Source: Psychrobacter sp. P11G3 (GTDB lineage Bacteria; Pseudomonadota; Gammaproteobacteria; Pseudomonadales; Moraxellaceae). Taken from it: DNA of 64,000 nucleotides. The translations under genes and the position numbers were made by a program. The notes under the pieces were generated by a model. That model searched no databases. It saw nothing but the letters and a program-made list of their open reading frames with translations, and was not told where the DNA came from. Below, piece by piece: positions 49,902-57,487 of the stretch (position 1 is the first letter of the stretch; the number at the start of each line of letters is the position of its first letter). The stretch covers positions 558,001 through 622,000 of the forward strand of contig NZ_CM003596.1 in the NCBI RefSeq assembly GCF_001435845.1. Direction: 5' to 3'.

Positions 49902-50978
49902 ATGACGCTTTCTTTGTACATTCGTGCAGCTCTCACACCGAAAACATTGTTACCAATACTGGGTTCAATCAGTGCTGGTGTGCTTCTAATGACCATGCAA
50001 ACCACTTCTGCTCAAGCTGCAGGACAATACTATAATTGTGCCAATGCTAACGGTTGCAAGTTGGTGGACAGTAAATATTTCACTTCTAGTTACACTAAAA
50101 CTCAATATCCGGTCGTCTTAGCACACGGGCTTGGCGGCTTCACAACGCTATTTGGAGTCATTGACTATTTTAATGGGATTCCAGAAGACTTGATGAAAGG
50201 TGGCTCAGAGGTATATACCACCAAAACGTCAGCGGTCAATAACAGCGAAGTTCGAGGTGAGCAACTGCTACAACAGGTCAAGACCATTGCCGCGATTTCA
50301 GGTGAATCTAAAGTCAATTTGTTTGGACACAGTCAGGGCGGTATAGATATCCGTTATGTCGCTGGCGTCGCGCCAAAGTACGTGGCTTCAGTAACCGCGG
50401 TATCAAGTCCAGAGCAAGGATCAAAAACCGCTGATTTTGTTAAAGATGTCCTTGAGCCAAATAATACTTCTGGACAGCCATCTAATGTCACCACCCAGCT
50501 AGTATCAGGCGTGTTTAATCTGATTGGTGGCTTCACAGATATTGGGTCAGGTATCAGTTTCAATCAAATTCAACAACAAGATGGCTGGCAAGCGCTCGTG
50601 GCTCTATCGACCGATGGTGCTGCTAAGTTCAATGCCAAATTTCCTGCAGCAATGCCCAAAAACTATTGTGGTCAACCGACTAGTACTGCGGTCAATGGCA
50701 TCAAGTATTATTCATTTAGCGGCGTTGGGCAAATAACGAGCGCACTTGACCCTAGCGATTACCTATTGGCCGCAACGGGCGTACCGTTTGCAGGTGAGTC
50801 TAATGATGGATTGGTATCTGCTTGCTCAAGTCGTCTTGGCTATGTGATTCGTGATAATTATAGAATGAACCATTTGGATTCCGCCGATCAAGTCTTGGGT
50901 CTGACGGCATGGGGAGAGTCTGAGCCAAAATCTATCTATCGTACCCAGGTAAACCGTCTGAAAAACGCCAACCTATAA
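49902..50978 (+). CDS. lip: Secreted triacylglycerol lipase (family I)
   Basis: A secreted lipase needing a dedicated foldase. Residues 1-39 look like a signal peptide ending in TSAQA. The oxyanion region is LAHGLGG, the nucleophile Ser144 is in GHSQGG, and the acid and base are Asp302 (ESNDGLV) and His324 (RMNHLDSADQ). Cys256 and Cys308 probably form the disulfide conserved in Pseudomonas family I lipases. I start at the ATG at 49902, with AAGGA 7 bases upstream. The foldase gene starts 46 bases after the stop, so they form an operon. Confidence 0.93.
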   Translation: MTLSLYIRAALTPKTLLPILGSISAGVLLMTMQTTSAQAAGQYYNCANANGCKLVDSKYFTSSYTKTQYPVVLAHGLGGFTTLFGVIDYFNGIPEDLMKGGSEVYTTKTSAVNNSEVRGEQLLQQVKTIAAISGESKVNLFGHSQGGIDIRYVAGVAPKYVASVTAVSSPEQGSKTADFVKDVLEPNNTSGQPSNVTTQLVSGVFNLIGGFTDIGSGISFNQIQQQDGWQALVALSTDGAAKFNAKFPAAMPKNYCGQPTSTAVNGIKYYSFSGVGQITSALDPSDYLLAATGVPFAGESNDGLVSACSSRLGYVIRDNYRMNHLDSADQVLGLTAWGESEPKSIYRTQVNRLKNANL

Positions 50979-51024
50979 GCTGAACTACAAAATAATAATA
51001 CTCATTGATTGAGAAATATCATTT

Positions 51025-52131
51025 ATGTCAAATAACCGCCGTTCAGCCTATGCAACAATTGCTATCATCGTCGTGGTTATCATTGCCACAGCGGCGGTTA
51101 TTTTGTGGTTCAAGCCTAGTAACGATGTAAATTCAGCTTCAATCAAATCCTCCGTCTCTGATAATGAGACTAACGAGTCAGTGACAACTGAGCTGGCTGC
51201 GGGACAAGTCGTGAAAACTACAATGACACCCAGCCGGTCTCAATTTGTCACAGGATTAGAAAATTTACCACGCTCATTAAAGGGCACCCAAATTGATGGT
51301 GAAATCATCATCGATGAAAATAAACAGTTGGTCGTTACTGAAGGTCTGCGGCGTTTGTTTGATTATTTTTTATCCGCCCTAGGTGAGGAAGAGGAAGCGG
51401 TTATATTTGCCCGTGTGGAGAGTTATATTCGCCATCACACACCAGAGCCTGCCGCTAGCCAAGCGGTCACTATTTTTAATCAATATGTTGCTTACCTTAA
51501 AGCACTTCCTGAGATAGAAAAGCGCTATGGTAATCTGCAATTACAGGCGACCAAAAGTGGTGAGCTGGACTTGAATGCAGTTGCCCAACAAAAACAAGAT
51601 ATCGCTAATCTACGACAGCAGTATTTTGACAAGCCAACCATCACAGCATTTTTTGGCGCAGAGGATGATTACGATAATTATAGTATAGAGATGGTCAGAA
51701 TTGACCAAAATAAGCAGATGTCTGATGCACAGAAACAAGCTGCCCGTCAGGACTATATCAGTCGATTGCCAGATAATGCTACTAAAAGCAATATCATGCA
51801 ACAAGCCAATATTAGCGAGTTGATGACTCGCACTGAACAGATGAAAGCTCGCGGTGCAACGCCCGAGGAGTTATATAATATGCGCCGAGAGCTAGTAGGC
51901 GCACCAGCAGCAGAAAGGCTGGCACAAGTAGATCAAGAAGACGCGAATTTTGACCAACGCTTCACCCAGTATAAAACTCAAAAAAATCGCTTATTAAGTC
52001 AAGGTGTCGATGCCGCCCAAGCGCAAATTCAAATCAATCAGCTTGAACAGCAACTATTTAATGACACTGAGCGTAAGCGTCTAGATGGTTATGCGGCATT
52101 GCAACGACAGCAAGCCGTGAATAATCCCTAA
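51025..52131 (+). CDS. lifO: Lipase-specific foldase (Lif)
   Basis: LifO is a membrane-anchored periplasmic chaperone that folds the lipase before type II secretion. The N-terminal anchor is at ~10-28. The signature motif RxxFDY(F/C)L(S/T)A is present as RRLFDYFLSA at 109-118. The rest is helical and rich in Gln, with segments such as QQYFDKPTITAFFGAE that match the family. It lies in the operon with lip. The ribosome site is weak (GAGAAA). Confidence 0.93.
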   Translation: MSNNRRSAYATIAIIVVVIIATAAVILWFKPSNDVNSASIKSSVSDNETNESVTTELAAGQVVKTTMTPSRSQFVTGLENLPRSLKGTQIDGEIIIDENKQLVVTEGLRRLFDYFLSALGEEEEAVIFARVESYIRHHTPEPAASQAVTIFNQYVAYLKALPEIEKRYGNLQLQATKSGELDLNAVAQQKQDIANLRQQYFDKPTITAFFGAEDDYDNYSIEMVRIDQNKQMSDAQKQAARQDYISRLPDNATKSNIMQQANISELMTRTEQMKARGATPEELYNMRRELVGAPAAERLAQVDQEDANFDQRFTQYKTQKNRLLSQGVDAAQAQIQINQLEQQLFNDTERKRLDGYAALQRQQAVNNP

Positions 52132-52488
52132 TTACCGTCAATAGTGACCGTTAATAACCATCAATAATCATCGTTGATACGAATAGATAGAGTTAGCAAA
52201 ATTATAGTTAGCAGCTCATTTAGGTACTGGCAAGAGCAAGTAGCTAGACATTTGCAAAGTAGTACAAAATGCATTCCGAATAACTACCCAGTTTATGATG
52301 ACACCTCCCTGTGAGTCATGCACAATATTGCCATTGTTTAGAGCATTAAATAAAACAATAAATGAATCATAATAAATCTGAGCTTTTACTATGTCTATTA
52401 GCGCTTACCGCCTGTCTATTAGCGCTGATCACTCATACAGATAAAATGTCTAGTAAAAGTATCGGATGCAATAAAGCGAGGAATTGAT
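52132..52488. other. Gap with two 14-base direct repeats and a small open frame
   Basis: TGTCTATTAGCGCT occurs at 52392-52405 and again at 52413-52426. These bases also lie in a small open frame (52362-52487). The rest of the gap (52132-52361) shows no ORF or hairpin that I can support. Confidence 0.5.
52362..52487 (+). CDS. Possible small lipoprotein-like ORF
   Basis: A 41-codon frame from the ATG at 52362 to TGA at 52487 encodes a hydrophobic leader with a lipobox-like LLALTAC. A repeated CLLAL pentapeptide comes from the 14-base direct repeats. Its stop is one base before the ATG of the META-domain gene, whose ribosome site lies inside this frame. No ribosome site precedes the small frame itself, so it may be a chance frame or a leader. 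It is reported for checking only. Confidence 0.3.
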   Translation: MNHNKSELLLCLLALTACLLALITHTDKMSSKSIGCNKARN

Positions 52489-52974
52489 ATGAAGAACATG
52501 AGTAAAGTAATGATGGCCGCGACATTGGCAGTTGGTACGCTTGCTGCGGGTTGCCAGACGACGAGTTTACCTGCGCCAGTTAGTCAGCCAATCAATGCAG
52601 ATGTCTTGCAAGCGCATAACTGGCAGCTCGTTGATGCCAAACGCAGCAATGGCGATAAAGTGACTCAGCTGTTTTTTGACCCAGCCAAGCCGTTAACGTT
52701 GAATTTTATGAATGATAACGGTAGAGATTACGTGGCATTTATGAATACCTGCAATAACATGGGCGCTGGATATAGCGTTGCAAATGGTGAAGTCGAGATT
52801 AAAAACGGCATCAGTACTATGATGGCATGTCCTGAACCGCAAGCCAGCTTTGATACTGCTGCCTTAGCTACTGTCAAAGGTAAATATAGTCTTAGTAAGA
52901 ATGCCAACAATGTGCCTATTTTGACCATTAAAAATGATGATCAAGTCGCTTATTTTAAAGCCGTTACAAAATAG
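52489..52974 (+). CDS. META-domain (HslJ-like) lipoprotein
   Basis: A 161-residue predicted lipoprotein: signal VMMAATLAVGTLAAGC with lipid Cys22. The mature part is a META domain with MNTCNNMGAGYSV and a TMMACP motif, the hallmark of HslJ-type proteins of the outer-membrane region. GAGG precedes the ATG. It stands in a plus-strand run after lip-lifO, but a 357-base gap and its own terminator suggest a separate unit. Function is unproven; HslJ is linked to stress and novobiocin resistance in E. coli. Confidence 0.88.
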   Translation: MKNMSKVMMAATLAVGTLAAGCQTTSLPAPVSQPINADVLQAHNWQLVDAKRSNGDKVTQLFFDPAKPLTLNFMNDNGRDYVAFMNTCNNMGAGYSVANGEVEIKNGISTMMACPEPQASFDTAALATVKGKYSLSKNANNVPILTIKNDDQVAYFKAVTK

Positions 52975-53072
52975 CTTAATGATTGAGTAAACAGTTTGAC
53001 TGGTTCGTGAACTTAAGCAATTAGAGTTGCTCGTTTGAAGTTACTCATGTGAAGTTGCTCTTCTTAAAACGC

Positions 53073-53105
53073 AAAATGCCTCGCTATCAAGTGGGGCATT
53101 TTTTT
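53073..53105 (+). terminator. Terminator of the META-domain gene
   Basis: AAAATGCC and GGCATTTT form the stem, with a T-tract of seven, about 100 bases past the stop. Confidence 0.85.
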
Positions 53106-53265
53106 ATCCAAAATTTAGTCCAGTTTAGGTTACACTAGAGTAATGTTTCTGTAATATCTTTGATTTTTTTAATTGATGGTGATGGCTCTGAATTTATGTC
53201 GATAACGATCGCTTTTTTAGATATTTATAAGACTTTTATCATCAAGCTCTGTTGGATATGACGCT

Positions 53266-54300
53266 ATGCTGAAAACTGCCATAAATAAAACAACCATATG
53301 TAAAGGGAGTCTATCTAAATCAAACATAGATAGACTAATGATAAAAGCACCTATTGCCATCGGCGTATTTGCTGTGCTTACCGGTTGCCAGACATTACCT
53401 AATACCTCAGTAAAAAAGCCAATCAGTACAGTTGAGACCAGTCCGCTGACTGCACGTATGCCAGTGATTGATCGCCAAGGATATATTGCCTATATAGAAG
53501 AGCAGGGCGTAGGTACGGCGAAAGTATCGACACTCTATAGTATTCGTCCTGACGGTAGCAATCGTCAGCTCATCGATCAGCTTAATGGATATATCTATGC
53601 GCCAGCATGGTCGACAGACGGACAGCTGCTTGCCTATAGCAAACAAGCCCCGCGTGAGCATCCCAAAATTTATATTTATGATCGTAGTAGCAATACGCGC
53701 AACCTAGTGGTAAATGCTGAAGGCAGCAATATGTCAGCGTCATTTTCACCCGATGGTCAAGATTTGCTTTATAGCTCTACTGTTGGTGGTAATGCTGATA
53801 TCTATAAGATGCGTCTGAGTGATGGCAATACTCAGCAGTTAACGACTCTGCCGAGTACAGAGGTACAGCCAAGTTACGCTGCTGACGGCAAGAGCTTTGT
53901 CTATACCAGTGATAAAGTCCGTGCTGGACGACCACGAATTTATCGTTATGACTTCGCTACGGGTAATGCGACAGCTGTATCAACAAATGGGTATGTGGCC
54001 AGTCCTCAGCTTAGCTTAGATGGTCAGCGTATGGCTTATCTAAATGGTCGCAAGGCGGCTGTCATGACCTTGATGACTGGGCAAGTGGTCAACCTGGCAG
54101 AAACAGGGCTTGATGAGCCTGCACGTCTATCTCCCTCTGGCAATTACGCCGTCTATCCAACTCGCCGCTTGAGTGTGGGCGGGCAAGCAGCAAGCCAAAA
54201 TGGTGGTAGTCTAGTTATCCATTCGCTGTCAGGCAATACCAGCTATGCCATTAGTGGACAAAATGGTGGAGTCATGCGTTCACCGATATGGGGTCGTTAA
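53266..54300 (+). CDS. TolB-like beta-propeller lipoprotein
   Basis: A 344-residue predicted lipoprotein (signal IAIGVFAVLTGC, Cys41) with a WD40-like/TolB beta-propeller. Repeats such as APAWSTDGQLLAYS, SASFSPDGQDLLYS, QPSYAADGKSFVYT and SPQLSLDGQRMAYL show the PD40 pattern. It is not TolB itself: length is shorter and there is no pal/tolA neighbourhood. It may bind protein partners at the outer membrane; that is inference. The N-terminal 25 residues before the signal are unusually long, so an internal start at the second ATG (~53338) is possible. Confidence 0.8.
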   Translation: MLKTAINKTTICKGSLSKSNIDRLMIKAPIAIGVFAVLTGCQTLPNTSVKKPISTVETSPLTARMPVIDRQGYIAYIEEQGVGTAKVSTLYSIRPDGSNRQLIDQLNGYIYAPAWSTDGQLLAYSKQAPREHPKIYIYDRSSNTRNLVVNAEGSNMSASFSPDGQDLLYSSTVGGNADIYKMRLSDGNTQQLTTLPSTEVQPSYAADGKSFVYTSDKVRAGRPRIYRYDFATGNATAVSTNGYVASPQLSLDGQRMAYLNGRKAAVMTLMTGQVVNLAETGLDEPARLSPSGNYAVYPTRRLSVGGQAASQNGGSLVIHSLSGNTSYAISGQNGGVMRSPIWGR

Positions 54301-54368
54301 TGTATTAAATGTATATTGAAATTCTAATATTTAATTCAAAAATAAGATAAATCTGAGGATAACAACGT

Positions 54369-54530
54369 ATGGCGCACAAAAAGAAGAACGTCCGCAAAAA
54401 ACTTTGCCCTGTCTGCGAGCGCGAGTTTAGCTGGACTAAGAAGCTAGATAAAAACTGGGAGAGCATGGTCTATTGCTCCGACCAATGCCGACGGGTGAAA
54501 AAATATGAAGGGCTAGATCATCAGAAGTAA
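54369..54530 (+). CDS. DUF2256 zinc-ribbon protein, copy 1
   Basis: A 53-residue protein too short for routine gene calling. It has two CxxC-type pairs: CPVC near the start and CSDQC near the end, around FSWTKKLDKNW. This is the DUF2256 pattern, a presumed zinc finger. It begins at the ATG at 54369, a weak GGAT upstream, and ends with TAA at 54530. In other bacteria this family often lies near cryptochrome/photolyase genes; none is seen here. It is followed 45 bases later by a second member. Confidence 0.88.
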   Translation: MAHKKKNVRKKLCPVCEREFSWTKKLDKNWESMVYCSDQCRRVKKYEGLDHQK

Positions 54531-54575
54531 GATGTTACCACAACACAAATAGTTAGAAGTAGATGGGAGCAAATA

Positions 54576-54722
54576 ATGGCACATAAAAAAGTAAACCTAC
54601 CGCAAAAAACCTGCCCCGTCTGCCAGCGCCCGTTTACGTGGCGTAAAAAGTGGGAGAAAGACTGGGAGCAGGTGATTTATTGTTCTGAGAAGTGTCGGCG
54701 AGGGAAAGCAAAAGATGAATAG
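54576..54722 (+). CDS. DUF2256 zinc-ribbon protein, copy 2
   Basis: A 48-residue protein with CPVC near the N-terminus and CSEKC near the end, around [11 protein letters not shown]. It shares the layout and about half its residues with the copy upstream, so it is a tandem paralogue. GGGAG lies 7 bases before the ATG. A strong terminator follows at 54731-54770, so the pair may form one transcript with the TolB-like gene upstream. Confidence 0.9.
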   Translation: MAHKKVNLPQKTCPVCQRPFTWRKKWEKDWEQVIYCSEKCRRGKAKDE

Positions 54723-54730
54723 ACCAAAAT

Positions 54731-54770
54731 ATAAAGCTTCAGCCGATCATAGATTGGCTGAAGCTTTATT
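54731..54770 (+). terminator. Terminator of the DUF2256 pair
   Basis: A 14-base perfect stem, ATAAAGCTTCAGCC with its complement, has a loop of 11 bases; the T-rich tail is weak (TTTATT). Confidence 0.75.
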
Positions 54771-54969
54771 AAGTTGATGGCTTATTATTAGTAATGTTCT
54801 TTCATAAGTACTTCTTCCATTCGACACCGTCGTCTAATTTACAGAAGATGAGATATAGGTCGTTTACTTATAAATACTTTTGCCTAAAAAGACTAAAGTC
54901 ATTCTCACTAGAAAATAGAGAATAACTCTAACGTTTTTATTGGCTATCAGTGGCTATTACACTGTTGGA

Positions 54970-55797
54970 TTAGGGTCTTGAGAATTTAAACATCTCTTCA
55001 TAGTCTATGACATCGTCTTGGTTATCGTCCACTTCAATAGTAAGGGCAGTATTACCTGTTACTCGAGCGTAACGCGTGCGTGGTTCTGATAATCCAGTCC
55101 CCGCATTGCCATCATAAATTATTGTAGTAGTTAATTGACCAGTAACAGCATCAACAGTGTAGTTACCCCATTCCATACCATTTTCGGAATTATCGACTGA
55201 CCTATCCTCGTCAACTTGCAAGTAGATATAAGTACCGTTTTCTAAGAATGCTAAGCCCAGTAGCTCGTTGTCATCAGCATCATCGAAATCCCAAGGTCCT
55301 AAAATACTTTCAGACTTAGTTTCTGAGAAACGATAGCTTTCGTTACTATCAATGATGCCATTTCCGTTTTCATCTACTTTCAGGATAAATTTACCGTTAG
55401 ATACCTGAGCATAACGCATGACAGAATCTGATAATCCAGAGGTACCGTTTTTATCAAAGATAGGCGTAGCGGTTAGTTTGCCTTCTGTACTACTGACGCT
55501 ATAACTGCCTAATTCCATACCATTTCCAGCTTCACTGGTTGATTGGCTACTATCGACTTGGGTCTGTATATAAGTCCCATCATCCATGAATATAATAGTT
55601 GATAACTCTCCACTAGCGGTATCGTCGCTACTCCACATGCCGACGATTTCAGTATCAATATTGGGCTGATCAGGTTGTGTAACATCTGGTTGATCAGGTT
55701 GCGACGTCGGTGATTCATCAGAATCAGAGTCACTACCACATCCCTGTAAAATCAGTGCTGTTGTCATGGCTAATAATGCTAGTTTAAATGATTTCAT
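54970..55797 (-). CDS. Lipoprotein with two tandem repeats, each with an EF-hand-like loop
   Basis: A 275-residue predicted lipoprotein (lipid Cys20, then a Ser/Asp-rich linker with DQPD repeats). The rest is two tandem repeats of ~107 residues (about 51-157 and 166-272). Each begins IVG(M/P)W or ILGPW, has a GNGMELGSY/ENGMEWGNY segment and ends in a 12-residue calcium-loop-like motif: Asp142 to Glu153 (D-E-N-G-N-G-I-I-D...E) and Asp257 to Glu268 (D-D-N-Q-D-D-V-I-D...E). The EF loops fit the canonical positions 1, 3, 5, 9 and 12. Family unknown. AAGGAG precedes the ATG. Confidence 0.8.
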   Translation of the reverse strand: MKSFKLALLAMTTALILQGCGSDSDSDESPTSQPDQPDVTQPDQPNIDTEIVGMWSSDDTASGELSTIIFMDDGTYIQTQVDSSQSTSEAGNGMELGSYSVSSTEGKLTATPIFDKNGTSGLSDSVMRYAQVSNGKFILKVDENGNGIIDSNESYRFSETKSESILGPWDFDDADDNELLGLAFLENGTYIYLQVDEDRSVDNSENGMEWGNYTVDAVTGQLTTTIIYDGNAGTGLSEPRTRYARVTGNTALTIEVDDNQDDVIDYEEMFKFSRP

Positions 55798-56358
55798 TTT
55801 TATCTCTCCTTGATTTAAAAATATAAAATCTCACTCAGCTGAAAGTCAGTGCCTTGCATCTCCTTATTATGTTAATTAAAGAATATATAAATCAGTATTT
55901 ATGAATATAACAAACATTTTTCAGTTAATCCAATCCAAAAAGTATTTTCTAAATGAGTAAAATGGAGAGGTTGGTTATGAAATAAAAAGAGTGTAAAAGC
56001 GAGAAGAAGCTGTAAAAAGTAAATTTATTAGCGAAAAGGTCAAAGTATTAAAGGTTCGAAGAGCTTTTTCGAGATACTGTTACTGGAAGATAGTGAACAA
56101 TAAAAGTATCTATTTAAAAAATTGGCAGATATATAATTAAACGCCGTCTCCTTTATTGACTGCATTTCTACTGAATGAAAGAGATAAAGGAGACGGTATA
56201 TTTAAACGTCATAGCTACATATATTTTTTGAAATCGATTTAAACGTAAGAAAGTTAGTTACTACAAATTGGGTTTCAACTATTCTTTAGCAGTTTTTATA
56301 CTCTAACTTTCACGCTCAGTATGAATTTCTAATTGATCACGACTGAGTTTATCACCAG
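55798..56358. other. Long gap between the lipoprotein and symporter genes
   Basis: This gap holds no intact ORF. It contains a 13-base inverted repeat (CCGTCTCCTTTAT at 56144-56156 and its complement at 56184-56196, loop 27 bases) and a decayed metH fragment (56261-56357). The inverted repeat lies 160 bases past the symporter stop and has only a weak T-rich tail, so it may be a terminator or a boundary. Confidence 0.6.
56261..56357 (-). pseudogene. Decayed copy of the metH 3' end
   Basis: Read on the minus strand in one gapless frame, these bases encode a tail matching the last ~31 codons of metH: KLSRDQLE, then TER, then KTAKE, then LKPNL and a stop. Both Trp codons of metH are turned into TAG stops. 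By hand I count about 70 of 93 matching bases with no gaps. It begins directly after the symporter stop. It is a remnant, not a gene. Confidence 0.85.
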
Positions 56359-57288
56359 TTACTTAGCATCTCTCTTAGCAAAAATATTCGCAACCAACGC
56401 ACCACTAAAGTTATGCCACACGCTAAAGATTGCACTCGGTAAGGCCGCGACAGGGTTGAAATAAGTCGCTGCAAGGGCAGCGCCTAGACCAGAGTTTTGC
56501 ATGCCCACTTCCACCATAATCGCGCGACGTTGTCTCTCCGTAAATCCAGACAAGCGAGCGATTACATATCCCAAGGTATAACCCGTCATATTGTGCAAGG
56601 CAACGACGATAAAGACGATAGCACCACTATCTAAGATGGTTGCTTTAGACACGGCAACCACTGCCGCGATGATGATAGAGATACCCAATACCGACACCAT
56701 CGGTAATACCTCGGTGACGAACTCGATCTTTTTACCCAAAAATTTATGAAAGATAACACCCAATAAGATAGGCAAGATGACGATTTTAGTAATGGTCATC
56801 ATCATACTGGCCAAATCGATATCAATCAGCTGCCCCGCAAAAACATTTAATAGAATCGGGGTCAAAAAAGGCGCAAGCAGGGTAGAGATAGAGGTAATCG
56901 CCACACTCAAAGCGACATCACCTTTGGCTAAGAACGTAATCACGTTACTAGACGTACCGCCAGGGCAACAGCCAACCAAGATAACACCAACTGCGATTAA
57001 AGGATCAAGGTTGAAAATGACCGTCAATAGGTAAGCAATGAGTGGCATGAGCATAAACTGCGCTAATAGCCCTACCAATACAGGTTTGGGTCGTTTTACA
57101 ATCTCTAGGAAATCTTCCGTTTTGAGCGTCATGCCCATTCCAAACATAATGATGCCAAGTATGGGAACGATTAAAAAAGCCAACGAGGCAAAAAATTCAG
57201 GAAAAATAAATCCCAAAACAGCACTGACCAATGCCCAAATTGCAAAAGTTTTGCCAATCCAACTAGAAAGTAATGCAATCTGATTCAT
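56359..57288 (-). CDS. Bile acid:sodium symporter-family (BASS) transporter
   Basis: A 309-residue membrane protein with about nine to ten helices. The signatures GCCPGGTSSNV (cation-binding crossover) and EVGMQNSGLG are those of the BASS family. The substrate is unknown: pantoate, pyruvate and other acids are known for relatives, and sodium coupling is typical. I start at the ATG at 57288; the frame extends to a TTG. It sits between intact metH and a decayed metH tail, so it may have been inserted there. Confidence 0.9.
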   Translation of the reverse strand: MNQIALLSSWIGKTFAIWALVSAVLGFIFPEFFASLAFLIVPILGIIMFGMGMTLKTEDFLEIVKRPKPVLVGLLAQFMLMPLIAYLLTVIFNLDPLIAVGVILVGCCPGGTSSNVITFLAKGDVALSVAITSISTLLAPFLTPILLNVFAGQLIDIDLASMMMTITKIVILPILLGVIFHKFLGKKIEFVTEVLPMVSVLGISIIIAAVVAVSKATILDSGAIVFIVVALHNMTGYTLGYVIARLSGFTERQRRAIMVEVGMQNSGLGAALAATYFNPVAALPSAIFSVWHNFSGALVANIFAKRDAK

Positions 57289-57410
57289 AGCCTGTCTCAA
57301 AATAATAAAGTAGACAATAATCTAGCATGGTTCTTGTCAGTAAATGATAAAAGTATTTTGCTATGAACGTAGCGATAAGTTTGCTGATGGTGGGCAAAAT
57401 AGTCTGCCAT

Positions 57411-57450
57411 AAAAAATGGCTTACCCATATTAAATGAGTAAGCCAAAAAA
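57411..57450 (-). terminator. Terminator of metH
   Basis: TTGGCTTAC-CAT and its complement form the stem; the minus strand then reads CCATTTTTTATGG. It begins ~38 bases past the metH stop and lies before the symporter gene. Confidence 0.82.
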
Positions 57451-57487
57451 TAACTATCAAGTTTCTATAACTTGATTAGCCAATCGA

